A stretch of 64,000 bases of DNA, taken from Candidatus Schneewindia gallinarum. GTDB taxonomy: Bacteria > Bacillota > Clostridia > Oscillospirales > Ruminococcaceae. The position numbers and the translations under genes were made by a program. Each line of letters opens with the position of its first letter. The first letter of the stretch is position 1. The notes beneath the pieces are model-generated. The model did no database searches, was not told the DNA's origin, and saw nothing but the letters and a program-made list of their open reading frames with translations. Shown here piece after piece: positions 44,741 through 53,712 of the stretch. The DNA is taken from assembly GCA_904420175.1 (NCBI GenBank), contig CAJFUF010000013.1, positions 1-64,000 on the forward strand, in the 5' to 3' direction.

Positions 44741-45841
44741 ATGGGGAAATGGAAGGTGTGCGTCTATGCCATCTGCAAAAACGAGCGGCAGTTTGTGGAG
44801 CGCTGGATGGACTCCATGAGAGAGGCGGACGAAATTGTGGTGCTGGACACCGGTTCCACCGACGGAACACAGGAGGCGCTGCGCCGGGCAGGCGCCAGGG
44901 TCACAGAGGAAACCATCAGCCCCTGGCGGTTTGACACGGCGCGCAACCGCTCCCTTCAGCTGGTGCCGGAGGATACGGACATCTGCGTCTGCACCGACCT
45001 TGACGAGGTGTTCCATCCCGGCTGGCGTGCGGCGCTGGAGGCGGCGTGGAAGCCGGACACCTGCCTTGCCAACTACCGCTACACCTGGAGCTTTACCCCG
45101 TCCGGCGGGGAAGGGGTGGTGTTCTACATCGCCAAAATCCACCGGCGCGGGTGCTTCCACTGGGTGGGCCCGGTGCATGAGGTGCTGCAGTATGAGGACA
45201 GCGGGGCCTTTCCCTCCGTCGTGGCGCAGGGAGTGCAGCTGGATCACCACCCCGATCCGGCCAAATCCCGCGGGCAGTACCTGCCCCTGCTGGAACTGGC
45301 GGTGCAGGAGGACCCGGAAAATGACCGCAACATGCATTATCTCGGCCGGGAATACCTGTTTTACGGCCGCTGGGAGGACTGTATCCGCACGCTGCAGCGG
45401 CATCTGAAAATGAAAAGCGCCACATGGGCGGACGAACGCTGTGCCTCCATGCGTTATATTGCAAGGGCCTACCGGCGGCTGGGGAACGGGTATGAGGCAG
45501 CCCGCTGGCTGCACCGGGCCGCTGCGGAGGCGCCGCACCTGCGGGAGCCATATGTGGACGCCGCCCTGCTGTGTTATGAACAGGGTGATGATGACGGGGT
45601 GCTGTATTACACCGGGCAGGCGCTGGCCATTACCCAGCGGCCTGCCACCTACATCTGTGAGGCGGACGCGTGGAACAGCCTGCCGCATGACTTGCGGGCT
45701 GTCGCCCTGTACCGCCAAGGCCGGTACAAGCAGGCGCTGAGCTCTGCAAAACAGGCGCTGGCCTTTTCGCCGGAGGATGAGCGGCTGAAAAACAACGTAC
45801 TGCTGATAGAGCAGAAGGTTTCCGGCGGCAACATGCCCTGA
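44741..45841 (+). CDS. GT2 glycosyltransferase with TPR-like C-terminus
   Basis: 366 aa. N-terminal GT2 domain: VCVYAICKNERQFVERWMDSM, VVLDTGSTDGT, WRFDTARNRSL and DLDEVF as the metal site. From about 195 an alpha-helical repeat region (HYLGREYLFYGRWEDCIRTLQRHL, RYIARAYRRLGNGYEAARWL) resembles TPR. Follows the collagen-like gene by 60 bases, so protein O-glycosylation of its Thr-rich repeats is the natural hypothesis, as for SgtA beside BclA3 in C. difficile. Confidence 0.88.
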   Translation: MGKWKVCVYAICKNERQFVERWMDSMREADEIVVLDTGSTDGTQEALRRAGARVTEETISPWRFDTARNRSLQLVPEDTDICVCTDLDEVFHPGWRAALEAAWKPDTCLANYRYTWSFTPSGGEGVVFYIAKIHRRGCFHWVGPVHEVLQYEDSGAFPSVVAQGVQLDHHPDPAKSRGQYLPLLELAVQEDPENDRNMHYLGREYLFYGRWEDCIRTLQRHLKMKSATWADERCASMRYIARAYRRLGNGYEAARWLHRAAAEAPHLREPYVDAALLCYEQGDDDGVLYYTGQALAITQRPATYICEADAWNSLPHDLRAVALYRQGRYKQALSSAKQALAFSPEDERLKNNVLLIEQKVSGGNMP

Positions 45842-45854
45842 GACGGGGAAGAAA

Positions 45855-45897
45855 GAAAAAACAGCGCCCATGAAAAATGGGAACGCTGTTTTTTCTT
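45855..45897 (+). terminator. intrinsic terminator
   Basis: GAAAAAACAGCG / CGCTGTTTTTTC with an inner CCCAT / ATGGG stem. Confidence 0.88.
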
Positions 45898-45950
45898 TCC
45901 ATTTTGTGATATGCTAAGAAAAAGAAGAAAACGGAAAAGGAGGAAGAAAA

Positions 45951-46910
45951 TTGAACGACGAAAACAGGAAAGTAGTGATTATCGGCACCGGCATGGTGGG
46001 GATGAGCTACGCCTACGCGCTGTTAAACCAGAACGCCTGTGATGAGCTGGTGCTGATTGACATCGACCGCGAACGGGCGGAGGGGGAGGCGATGGACCTG
46101 AACCATGGCCTGGCCTTCTCCGCATCCCATATGAAAATTTACGCCGGGGAATACCGGGACTGCGCCAATGCGGACATTGTGTGCATCTGCGCCGGCGTGG
46201 CCCAGAAGCCGGGGGAGTCCCGGCTGGAACTGCTGGGACGCAATGCCGCCGTGTTTAAATCTGTCATTGACCCGGTGACGGAATCCGGCTTTAACGGCAT
46301 TTTCCTTGTGGCAACCAACCCGGTGGATATTATGACCCACATCACCTGCACGCTGTCCGGCTTCAATGCCCGGCGGGTGCTGGGCAGCGGCACGGCGCTT
46401 GACACAGCACGCCTGCGCTACCTGCTGGGGGAGTATTTCTCCGTCGACCCGCGCAACATCCATGCCTACGTCATGGGGGAGCACGGCGACAGCGAGTTTG
46501 TACCGTGGAGCCAGGCCATGCTTGCCACCAAGCCCATCCTCGACATCTGCGGGGAGTCGGGCGGCCGCTGCTGCTATGAGGATATGGAGAAAATCAGCGA
46601 GCAGGTGCGCACCGCCGCACAGAAAATTATTGCGGCGAAGCGTGCCACCTATTATGGCATCGGCATGGCGCTGGTCCGTATCACCCGCGCCATCTTCGGA
46701 AACGAAAGCAGTGTGCTGACCGTATCCGCCGCCCTGAAGGGCGAATATGGGGAAAGCGGCGTGTATGTGGGAGTGCCCTGCATCGTCAACCGCAACGGCG
46801 TGCAGCGGGTGCTGACGCTGAAACTGGACGAGAAGGAGGAACAGCAGTTTAAGGCCTCCTGCAAAACCCTGCGCGAATCATACGACAGCCTGAACCTGCC
46901 TGCATTTTAA
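45951..46910 (+). CDS. ldh: L-lactate dehydrogenase
   Basis: 319 aa NAD-dependent enzyme reducing pyruvate to lactate in fermentation. GTGMVGMSYAYALLNQ dinucleotide fold, VATNPVDIMTH, GSGTALDTARLRYLL, and the catalytic His in GEHGDSEF. The start is TTG 45951 with AAAAGGAGG in ideal position; no ATG is available. Single-gene unit with a strong terminator. Confidence 0.94.
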   Translation: MNDENRKVVIIGTGMVGMSYAYALLNQNACDELVLIDIDRERAEGEAMDLNHGLAFSASHMKIYAGEYRDCANADIVCICAGVAQKPGESRLELLGRNAAVFKSVIDPVTESGFNGIFLVATNPVDIMTHITCTLSGFNARRVLGSGTALDTARLRYLLGEYFSVDPRNIHAYVMGEHGDSEFVPWSQAMLATKPILDICGESGGRCCYEDMEKISEQVRTAAQKIIAAKRATYYGIGMALVRITRAIFGNESSVLTVSAALKGEYGESGVYVGVPCIVNRNGVQRVLTLKLDEKEEQQFKASCKTLRESYDSLNLPAF

Positions 46911-46920
46911 AGGAACAGAG

Positions 46921-46959
46921 AAAGGGACACGCCAAACGGTTTTGGCGTGTCCCTTTTTT
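46921..46959. terminator. bidirectional terminator
   Basis: AAAGGGACACGCCAAA / TTTTGGCGTGTCCCTTT and a T run, between converging genes. Confidence 0.92.
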
Positions 46960-46961
46960 GC

Positions 46962-47741
46962 TTAGGCCAGATACAGGCGAATTCCGCGCTGCTGCAGCTC
47001 GTCCCTCCATTCGGCGGACAGGCCGCTGTCCGTGACCACGGCCTGAAAGGCGTCCAATGGGGCGAAGAAAGCGGGTTTTACGGCGCCGAACTTGCTGGAG
47101 TCGGCCACCAGGATGTTTTCCAGCGCCCCTTTCATTACCGTGCACTTCGCCTCCACTTCGCAGCTGTTCACACAGGTGACGCCAAGCTTTGCATTCACTC
47201 CCGCGGCGGAGATGAATGCCCGGCTGATACGGGTGCTTGCAAGCAGGGCAACGCCCTGTTTGCTTTCAAACATCTGCAGGTCGGGCCGGTAAACGCCCCC
47301 TGCCACAATCAGCCGTTCAGGCGCCTTTTTCTGCAGTTGGGTCAGAGCGTTCATGGTGCAGCAGACGGCGGAAATTCCCTGCCCGTCGGGAAGGAAGGGG
47401 ATGATGTGGGGTGTGGTGGTGCCCACGTCGAAGTAGAGCACGTCGTCCGGCTGCACCAGTGAGGCGGCCAGCTTCCCAATCCGGCGTTTCTCTGCGGTCC
47501 GCAGGCCGTCGTGGACCGCCAGCTCGTATGTTTCGGCCTCCGGCAGGGCGGACGCGGCACTGCCGCTGTACAGCACCGCGCCTGCCACCACCCGGACAAG
47601 GCCGGCGGCCTTCAGCTGCTCCACATCCCGGCGGATGGTCATCTCCGTCACGCCGAACTGAAGGGCCAGCGTCCGGATGGACTCGCCGTTTTGGTCCTTT
47701 ACCCGCTCGAGAAGCTTTTGCATCCGTGTCTGTTTATCCAT
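46962..47741 (-). CDS. DeoR/GlpR family transcriptional regulator
   Basis: 259 aa. N-terminal helix-turn-helix (SIRTLALQFGVTEMTIRRDVEQL) and the DeoR C-terminal sugar-phosphate sensor (YFDVGTTTPHIIPFL, ISAAGVNAKLGVTC, DSSKFGAVKPAFFAPL). Last gene of a nucleoside operon; deoxyribose-5-phosphate or a related sugar phosphate is the likely inducer. Candidate operators lie at its own start (47764-47785) and at the operon promoter (50123-50140). Confidence 0.92.
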   Translation of the reverse strand: MDKQTRMQKLLERVKDQNGESIRTLALQFGVTEMTIRRDVEQLKAAGLVRVVAGAVLYSGSAASALPEAETYELAVHDGLRTAEKRRIGKLAASLVQPDDVLYFDVGTTTPHIIPFLPDGQGISAVCCTMNALTQLQKKAPERLIVAGGVYRPDLQMFESKQGVALLASTRISRAFISAAGVNAKLGVTCVNSCEVEAKCTVMKGALENILVADSSKFGAVKPAFFAPLDAFQAVVTDSGLSAEWRDELQQRGIRLYLA

Positions 47742-47763
47742 GCTGCGTACCCATCCTATCCAC

Positions 47764-47785
47764 TGTTATCCGTACTATTATAACA
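47764..47785 (-). promoter_or_regulatory. candidate DeoR operator over the regulator's own -10 box
   Basis: TGTTAT (47764-47769), ten bases, ATAACA (47780-47785). A minus-strand TATAAT (47782-47777) overlaps the right half. The half-sites are the same as in the operator at the operon head. Confidence 0.55.
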
Positions 47786-47875
47786 CAGACAAGCTTCCCG
47801 CACCATTTTGTGTGGGAAGCTTGCCTTGCTGCCCCGAACACAGGGGCACCGCTGTCCGGCGGCGGGGCAAGGCCG

Positions 47876-48604
47876 CTACTTTTGATCCGCTTTAATCAGA
47901 AGGCGGACGGCGTCGCAGGCCACCTGAATGGTGTCCTTCATGTCCTTAAAACTCATGATAGAGGCGGCGCGGCAGCCCCGGATGCTGGCCAGGACGAACA
48001 GTGCGGCTGATTCCATCTCAGAGCAGACCACATTCCCGCGCTTCCATGCATTCCAGCGGATTTGCAGCAGGTCCGCAAGGGGGGCGTTCTCCGGCTCCAC
48101 CTCCCCATAGAAGGAGTCCTTGGATTGGGTAATGCCCTCAATATACCGCTTGCCGTTCTGCTTTGCGGCCTGCGCCAGTGCGGCAACAACGTGCCGGTCG
48201 GCCACGGCGGGGTATTCAATCGGAATATACTGGCGGGTTGTCCCCTCGTCCCGGACGGCCGCCGTGCAGATCGCGCCGTCCAGCGCCTCGTCCATGGAGC
48301 GCTCGCACACACGGCCTGCCGTACCGATCCGGATAAAGGTGTCCGCGCCGATTTTCATCAGCTCCTCCACAGCGATGGCGGTGGAGGGGCAGCCCATCCC
48401 GGTGGAGGTGACGGACACGGGCACGCCGTCAAGGGTTCCCGTCCACGTCTTGTGCTCCCGGTTGTGGGCGATAAGTTTTGCATCGTCAAGGTAACCGGCG
48501 ATAAGGTCCGTGCGGAAGGGGTCGCCGGGCAGAAAGACGTAACGCCCCACATCCCCCTTTTTCAGCTGAATGTGGTACTGCTTTTCTCCGCGTACAAATG
48601 CCAT
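47876..48604 (-). CDS. uridine phosphorylase-type nucleoside phosphorylase
   Basis: 242 aa of the PNP/UDP family; cleaves pyrimidine nucleosides with phosphate to base and (deoxy)ribose-1-phosphate. VFLPGDPFRTDLIAGYLDD, STGMGCPSTAIAVEELMKIGADTFIRIGTAG, and CSEMESAALFVLA with the ribose-binding Met-Glu. Third gene of the operon, 15 bases after deoC. Confidence 0.9.
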   Translation of the reverse strand: MAFVRGEKQYHIQLKKGDVGRYVFLPGDPFRTDLIAGYLDDAKLIAHNREHKTWTGTLDGVPVSVTSTGMGCPSTAIAVEELMKIGADTFIRIGTAGRVCERSMDEALDGAICTAAVRDEGTTRQYIPIEYPAVADRHVVAALAQAAKQNGKRYIEGITQSKDSFYGEVEPENAPLADLLQIRWNAWKRGNVVCSEMESAALFVLASIRGCRAASIMSFKDMKDTIQVACDAVRLLIKADQK

Positions 48605-48619
48605 GCCGCTCCCCTCCTT

Positions 48620-49285
48620 TTAGTATCCGGTGTGCTCGTCACCCTTCAACAGGGCGACCGCGCCGCTGGTGCCAATCCGTTCGCAGCCCTCGCTTAAAAA
48701 CAGCTCCAAATCCTCCTTCGTGCGCACGCCGCCGGCCGCCTTCATTTTGACGCCGGGGCCGATGTGCTGCTTAAACAGGCGGATGTCCTCAATTTTTGCG
48801 CCTGCCGTTCCAAACCCGGTGGAGGTTTTGATGTAGTCCGCGCCCGCATCGGTTACTGCCCTGCACAGCGCAATTTTCTCCTCCCCGGTGAGATAGCAGG
48901 TCTCAATAATGACCTTGAGGATGTGGCTGCCTGCGGCGGCCTTCAGCTGGCGGATTTCCTCCGTCACCCTGTCGAAGCGGCCGTCCTTCACATCCCCGAG
49001 GTTCACCACCATGTCCACCTCGTTCGCCCCTTCGGCGATGGCGGTTTTCGTCTCAAACACCTTGACCGCCGTGGTATTGTAGCCGAGAGGGAAACCGATA
49101 ACGGTGCAGATGTTGAGCGTATCTCCATATTTTTCCTTTACCCTGCTTACAAAGCTGGGGGGGATGCAGACGGAGGCAGTCCCATAGCGCACCGCCTCGT
49201 CACACAGGGAAAAGATTTGCTCTTCTGTGGACACTGCCTTTAGCAGGGTGTGGTCGATGTGAGATAAAATTTCTTTGTTGTCCAT
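48620..49285 (-). CDS. deoC: deoxyribose-phosphate aldolase
   Basis: 221 aa class I aldolase splitting 2-deoxyribose-5-phosphate into acetaldehyde and glyceraldehyde-3-phosphate. IDHTLLKAVST, TVIGFPLG, NEVDMVVNLG, KVIIETCYL and the Schiff-base Lys in YIKTSTGFG are all present. Starts two bases after the upstream phosphorylase gene ends. Confidence 0.96.
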   Translation of the reverse strand: MDNKEILSHIDHTLLKAVSTEEQIFSLCDEAVRYGTASVCIPPSFVSRVKEKYGDTLNICTVIGFPLGYNTTAVKVFETKTAIAEGANEVDMVVNLGDVKDGRFDRVTEEIRQLKAAAGSHILKVIIETCYLTGEEKIALCRAVTDAGADYIKTSTGFGTAGAKIEDIRLFKQHIGPGVKMKAAGGVRTKEDLELFLSEGCERIGTSGAVALLKGDEHTGY

Positions 49286-49287
49286 GG

Positions 49288-50091
49288 TTAAACCCGCCCT
49301 TCTTCCTTGTCAATTTCATACAGCTTACGGACAGCCTCGCAGCCCATAAGGGACAGCCTACGGATGTGATCCTCGCCGTGCTCCACACCGGTCTGCGGAT
49401 CGAACTGTCCGCTTTCGCCCGCCACCTCGCACACATTGTCGAGGGACACGGAGATACCGCCTGCACGCAGGCCCCACAGCCGTGCCAGCACGAAGATAAT
49501 GCTCGCCTCCATCTCGGCGCCCACCACGTTCATCCTGCGCAGGTCGTCAAACCGGTTGGCCCAGTCCGACTGCCAGTAGTTGTTGAAAGAGGAGCCGGGC
49601 CGTGCATGGGAGGCGTAGAACGTGTCGGCAGAACGGGTCGTGCCCACATGGTAGGGGAAGCCAAGCTCCTTCCCGGCCTGGATGCATGCCGAGACCACCT
49701 CGTGGGTCGCCACGGCCGGATATTCCAGCGGGGCATATGCTTTGGAGGCGCCGTCGTACCGGCAGGCGGAGTCAAAGACAATCATGTCGCCGTTTTTCAC
49801 ATAGCTTTGAAACGTGCCGCAGGTACCGATGCGGATAAAGGTGGTGGCGCCGCAGCGTGCCAGCTCCTCCATGGCGATACCGGTGGAAGGACAGCCCATG
49901 CCGGTGCTGGTGCAGGTGATGGGCACACCCTTGTACACGCCGGTATAGGTGACATGCTCCCGGCTATCCGCCACAAAGTGTGCCTCGTCCCAGTAGCTGG
50001 CGACAATGGGCACCCGTTTGGGATCGCCGGGCAGCAGAACGTAGGGAGCCACGTCCCCGGGCTTCAGCTGAGTATGGTACTGTAGTGACAT
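49288..50091 (-). CDS. nucleoside phosphorylase (uridine/purine type)
   Basis: 267 aa, a paralogue of the 47.9 kb enzyme: YVLLPGDPKRVPIVASYWDEA, TSTGMGCPSTGIAMEELARCGATTFIRIGTCG, and GAEMEASIIFVLA. About 25 residues longer, with an insertion around NNYWQSDWANRFDDL, so it probably prefers a different base. First gene of the operon; ATG 50091 follows AGGAGGG. Confidence 0.9.
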   Translation of the reverse strand: MSLQYHTQLKPGDVAPYVLLPGDPKRVPIVASYWDEAHFVADSREHVTYTGVYKGVPITCTSTGMGCPSTGIAMEELARCGATTFIRIGTCGTFQSYVKNGDMIVFDSACRYDGASKAYAPLEYPAVATHEVVSACIQAGKELGFPYHVGTTRSADTFYASHARPGSSFNNYWQSDWANRFDDLRRMNVVGAEMEASIIFVLARLWGLRAGGISVSLDNVCEVAGESGQFDPQTGVEHGEDHIRRLSLMGCEAVRKLYEIDKEEGRV

Positions 50092-50122
50092 AATAAACCC
50101 TCCTGTGTTAAAATCTGAATAA

Positions 50123-50181
50123 ATGTTATAAAAATAACATCTTGTTGATTGAATCATAACACTGAGCGGGAGGGTTGTCAA
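50123..50181 (-). promoter_or_regulatory. deo-type operon promoter with perfect palindromic operator
   Basis: Minus strand: TTGACA (50181-50176), 17-base spacer, TATGAT (50158-50153). Just after the expected start is ATGTTAT-AAAA-ATAACAT (50123-50140), a perfect seven-base inverted repeat. More half-sites occur at 50105-50109 (TGTTA) and 50156-50161 (ATAACA). This fits repression by the DeoR-type regulator encoded at the end of the operon. Confidence 0.8.
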
Positions 50182-50196
50182 GCGCCATTTTCTCCG

Positions 50197-51465
50197 CTAC
50201 GCCCCGTACACCCTGCACACGGCCCGGATGGCCTCAGTTAAAATATCAAAGCCGGTCTGAAGGCTTTTTTCACTCCAGCACTCGTTTTCCCTGTGGAAGG
50301 TAATTTCCTCACCGGGGAACAGCATTCCGAATGCCACCGCATTGGGGAACTCCCTTGCGTAGGTGGCCCCGCCGGAAGAGACGGGCGGGCGCATGTCCCC
50401 GGTGACCTGCCGGTAGGCCCCCAGAAGCGCCGTGACCAGCGGCCCGTCCTGCGGCACGTGCAACGGCGGTAGGAACTGTTCTGCCCCCAGGGTGAAGCCG
50501 AGGGGCTGCACCCGGTCCCGAATGGCACGCACAACCGCCTCCTTATTCACTGTGACGGGAACGCGGATGTCGCACTGAAGGCTGCAGCGGCCCATCTCAT
50601 CCAACTCCGCAATCGCGGGATTGAAGGTCAGGGGCCCGGACAGCTCGTCGGAAAAACAGATGCCGAGGCCCTCGGTGCTGGCGATGTCCAGCAGCCGAAG
50701 CAGGGGATGGTCTGCCCCCCGCTCCCTTAACAGGCGCCCCAGTTTTAACAGCGCATTGACGCCAAGCGAAGGGGCCATGGCATGGGCGGAGACGCCGGTG
50801 GCGCGGATGGTCTCCCCGTGCCAGTGCGCACAGGCGGACGACGGTACCACATTGACCTGCGTTCCTGCGGACAGGGTAAAGTCCTCCGGTGGGAAGGTGC
50901 CGGACAGGGTGATGCGCAGAATTCCCTTTTCTGCAAAAATCAGCGGGAAGTCCCCGTCGGGGGAAAAGGCGGCGACGGGCGCCTCCTCCGTCTTTTTGTA
51001 GCGGGCAAGGCAGCGGTTGCCGCCCGACTCCTCATCGCCGCCCACAATCAGCCGGACGCGGCACGTCGAACAGTAGCCGCTTTCCCGCAGCGCCTGCATG
51101 GCATACAGGCTGACAAGGGCCGGGCCTTTGTCGTCGCACACGCCCCGCCCGTACAGCTTACCCTCCCGGCGGGTCAGGGCAAAGGGGGAAGCCGCCCATT
51201 CCCCACCGGCAGGAACCGTATCCAGATGGGTGAGAATGGCGACGACAGGTCCAGTGTCCCCCCACTGGACATAGCCTGCGTATCCGTCCAGATTGACAGT
51301 GTGAAAGCCCATCCGGCGGCCGATGGCAAGAAACGCCTCAATGGCCTGGGCCACACCGCGCCCAAGGGGCGCATCCGGGCCTGTGGGGCCGCAGTCCCCA
51401 TTTACGCTGCGAATGCTTAGCAGGCAGCTTAAATCCTCATAAAATATATCGGGTAGTGTTCCCAT
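50197..51465 (-). CDS. M20 family dipeptidase (Sapep-like)
   Basis: 422 aa zinc peptidase. LTHLDTVPAGGEWAASPFALT, YGRGVCDDKGPALVSLYAM and VGGDEESGGNRCLARY give metal ligands and catalytic Glu, with a long lid domain and SSGGATYAREFPNAVAFGMLFPG at the end, as in Sapep/PepV. Cuts small peptides. It starts 14 bases after the glycerate kinase stop, so they are one unit. Confidence 0.9.
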   Translation of the reverse strand: MGTLPDIFYEDLSCLLSIRSVNGDCGPTGPDAPLGRGVAQAIEAFLAIGRRMGFHTVNLDGYAGYVQWGDTGPVVAILTHLDTVPAGGEWAASPFALTRREGKLYGRGVCDDKGPALVSLYAMQALRESGYCSTCRVRLIVGGDEESGGNRCLARYKKTEEAPVAAFSPDGDFPLIFAEKGILRITLSGTFPPEDFTLSAGTQVNVVPSSACAHWHGETIRATGVSAHAMAPSLGVNALLKLGRLLRERGADHPLLRLLDIASTEGLGICFSDELSGPLTFNPAIAELDEMGRCSLQCDIRVPVTVNKEAVVRAIRDRVQPLGFTLGAEQFLPPLHVPQDGPLVTALLGAYRQVTGDMRPPVSSGGATYAREFPNAVAFGMLFPGEEITFHRENECWSEKSLQTGFDILTEAIRAVCRVYGA

Positions 51466-51479
51466 GCTTTCTCTCCTCC

Positions 51480-52616
51480 TTACAGTTCCATGCGCTTGAA
51501 AAAGCGCATCAGGTTATCCATTGTCCAATACAGGTCGTCCTTTGCGCGCGGCCGCGCCTCCTCATAGGGAACGGCCACCCGGTTGATGCTGAAGATGGCG
51601 GAGACCCCCTTTTCGTACAGGGCGCCGGCCCCGTCACCAATGTCGCCCACCACGGCGATAAGCGGGACGCCGGCCGCCGCAGTCCGCAGGGCCACGCCGG
51701 AGACGACCTTCCCCCGCGCAGATTGGCTGTCGATTTTTCCCTCACCGGTGAAAACCATGTCCGCGCCGGAAAGAAGGCGGTCAAAATGAACGGTGTCCAG
51801 CACCGTCTCAATCCCCATTTGCAGGCGGGAGTGGAAAAACGCCGCCATACCGCAGCCCATGCCGCCTGCCGCGCCTGCCCCCGGCAGCTGCGCCGTGTGA
51901 AGGCCCAGACAGTGCTGAATAACACGGTCAAGATGCTGAAGGCCGTCGTCCAGCAGGGCCACCTGCTTCTCGTCCGCCCCCTTCTGCGGGGCAAAGACAT
52001 GGGCGGCCCCGGAGGGGCCGTACAGCGGGTTGTCAATGTCGCACATGGTGATGATGTCCGTTTCCGCCAGCTGCGGCAGCATGTGGGACAGGTCGATTCT
52101 GCAAATTTCCTTCAGTGTGCCGCCCACAGGGACAAACTCCTTCCCGTCAGGGCCGAGGAACCGCGCGCCTGCGGCCGCCGCGGCCCCGCAGCCCCCGTCG
52201 TTGGTGGCACTGCCGCCAAGCCCCATGATAACGGTCCGGCAGCCGCTTTCCACGGCGTGGCGGATCAGTTGTCCCACGCCGTAGGTGGTGGCCTCCAGCG
52301 GATTGCGCCGCCCCTCTGTAAGGGGCAGGCCTGCGCAGGCTGCCATTTCAATGACAGCGGTTTTCCCATCGTCCAAAACGCCGTAGAAGCTTTCCATCTC
52401 CTGAAAAAACGGCCCGGCGACGCGTACGGTGCGCCGCTGGCCGCCCACGGCGCAAAGGAATGCGTCCACGCTGCCCTCCCCGCCGTCCGCCACCGGCACG
52501 GACACCACCTGTGCCGCGGGGTAGTGGGCCAGCACGGCCCGCCGCATAATAGCGCAGATTTCCCCGGAGGACATGGTGCCCTTGAAAGAGTCGGGGATTA
52601 GCACCACTTTTTTCAT
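51480..52616 (-). CDS. glycerate kinase (GlxK/GarK type)
   Basis: 378 aa glycerate 2-kinase class, ATP-dependent. IPDSFKGTMSSGEICAIM, VADGGEGSVDAFL, GLGGSATNDGGCGAAAAAGARF, GMGCGMAAFF and FTGEGKIDSQSARGKV are the family blocks. AAAGGAGGGG lies before the ATG. First gene of a two-gene unit with the dipeptidase. Confidence 0.94.
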   Translation of the reverse strand: MKKVVLIPDSFKGTMSSGEICAIMRRAVLAHYPAAQVVSVPVADGGEGSVDAFLCAVGGQRRTVRVAGPFFQEMESFYGVLDDGKTAVIEMAACAGLPLTEGRRNPLEATTYGVGQLIRHAVESGCRTVIMGLGGSATNDGGCGAAAAAGARFLGPDGKEFVPVGGTLKEICRIDLSHMLPQLAETDIITMCDIDNPLYGPSGAAHVFAPQKGADEKQVALLDDGLQHLDRVIQHCLGLHTAQLPGAGAAGGMGCGMAAFFHSRLQMGIETVLDTVHFDRLLSGADMVFTGEGKIDSQSARGKVVSGVALRTAAAGVPLIAVVGDIGDGAGALYEKGVSAIFSINRVAVPYEEARPRAKDDLYWTMDNLMRFFKRMEL

Positions 52617-52788
52617 CCTGCAGCCCCTCCTTTAAAAGTTCCAAAAACAGTATAGTCGAAACACGGGCAAAATGCCATAGCCGCAAAAGAAAAACACATT
52701 TTTTAAGGCGGGTCCGCCCTGCAAAATGCGGCTTGTAAAAAAGAAGAAGGCACGCTATACTAAAGAAAAGAAGGAGGTAGGGAAGTTT

Positions 52789-53421
52789 ATGGATAAAACC
52801 GCGTTATTTAAACTCAGCTACGGCCTGTTTGTCGTGGGCGTGCAGGAATCCGGCAGGGAGAACGGCTGCGTCATCAATACCGCCGCCCAGGCCACCGACA
52901 CCCCGTGCCGGATGCTGGTGACCATGCAGAAGCAAAACCTGACGACGCAGATGATTATCATGAAAAAAAGCTTCACAGTTTCCGTGCTTTCAGTGAACTG
53001 CCCGCTGGCTGTGGTGGAGCAGTTCGGCTACCGCTCCGGCCGGGATGTGGACAAGTTTGCCGGGGGCGAATACCTGCACGACGGGAAGGGGAATCCCTAC
53101 TTAAAGAACGGCACCGTGGCGTATATGAGCTGCACGGTGGAGTCGGTAACGGACCTTGACACCCACTACCTGTTTGTGTGCAGCGTGGACGAGGCGGAGG
53201 TCACCGGCGAGGGCGCGCCCATGACCTATGCGGACTACCGCCGTATCAAGGCGGGCGGCAGCGCCGCGCCTGCCGCCGGGGCGGCGCCGGTGGTGAAGTA
53301 CGTCTGCTCCGTCTGCCACTATGTATATGATGGGGACATCCCCTTTGAGGAGCTGCCGGACGATTATGTCTGTCCCATCTGCAAGCAGCCAAAAAGTGTG
53401 TTCCAGAAAATAACCGAGTAA
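52789..53421 (+). CDS. flavin reductase-rubredoxin fusion (high-molecular-weight rubredoxin)
   Basis: 210 aa. Residues about 1-150 are an FMN-binding flavin-reductase-like domain ([31 protein letters not shown]). An Ala-rich linker ([12 protein letters not shown]) leads to a C-terminal rubredoxin ([30 protein letters not shown]) with four Cys for iron. In acetogens such Hrb proteins pass electrons to flavodiiron oxygen reductases. ATG 52789 follows AAGGAGGTAGGG. No flavodiiron gene is adjacent. Confidence 0.92.
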   Translation: MDKTALFKLSYGLFVVGVQESGRENGCVINTAAQATDTPCRMLVTMQKQNLTTQMIIMKKSFTVSVLSVNCPLAVVEQFGYRSGRDVDKFAGGEYLHDGKGNPYLKNGTVAYMSCTVESVTDLDTHYLFVCSVDEAEVTGEGAPMTYADYRRIKAGGSAAPAAGAAPVVKYVCSVCHYVYDGDIPFEELPDDYVCPICKQPKSVFQKITE

Positions 53422-53425
53422 AAGC

Positions 53426-53456
53426 GGAAGCAGGGCCGTCCGGCCCTGCTTCTTCC
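53426..53456 (+). terminator. hairpin terminator
   Basis: GAAGCAGGGCCG / CGGCCCTGCTTC (53427-53452), loop TC; weak T tail. Confidence 0.65.
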
Positions 53457-53557
53457 ATAAAAAAAGGGCAGGATACCGGCCTGCCGCAGTTTTCAAAAAA
53501 GAAGTTGGGTTTTCCTCTTGACATTTTCCGTAAAATAGGCGAAAATAGATAATACAC

Positions 53558-53631
53558 GCGGACATAGTTTAGTGGTAGAACTCCAGCTTCCCAAGCTGGT
53601 CGTGGGGGTTCGATTCCCCTTGTCCGCTCCA
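53558..53631 (+). tRNA. tRNA-Gly (CCC)
   Basis: Acceptor GCGGACA / TGTCCGC, anticodon stem CCAGC / GCTGG around TTCCCAA (anticodon CCC), T-arm GGGGGTTCGATTCCCC, discriminator T and an encoded CCA. A TTGACA at 53518-53523 with a poor -10 17 bases on may be its promoter. U73 is normal for Firmicute tRNA-Gly. Confidence 0.97.
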
Positions 53632-53657
53632 CGTCGGAATGGACTGCGCTCCATTCA

Positions 53658-53685
53658 AAATCCCCAGCCAAATGGCTGGGGATTT
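53658..53685 (+). terminator. hairpin downstream of tRNA-Gly
   Basis: Perfect twelve-base stem AAATCCCCAGCC (53658-53669) / GGCTGGGGATTT (53674-53685), loop AAAT. Likely ends the tRNA transcript. Confidence 0.75.
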
Positions 53686-53712
53686 CTCATACCGCTCCGT
53701 CATTCCTCCTCT

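Noticed and set aside
44408-45871. 487-codon open frame on the - strand
   Set aside because: Antisense to the glycosyltransferase and collagen genes, His/Arg-rich shadow.
51456-52601. 381-codon open frame on the + strand
   Set aside because: Antisense to the glycerate kinase gene.
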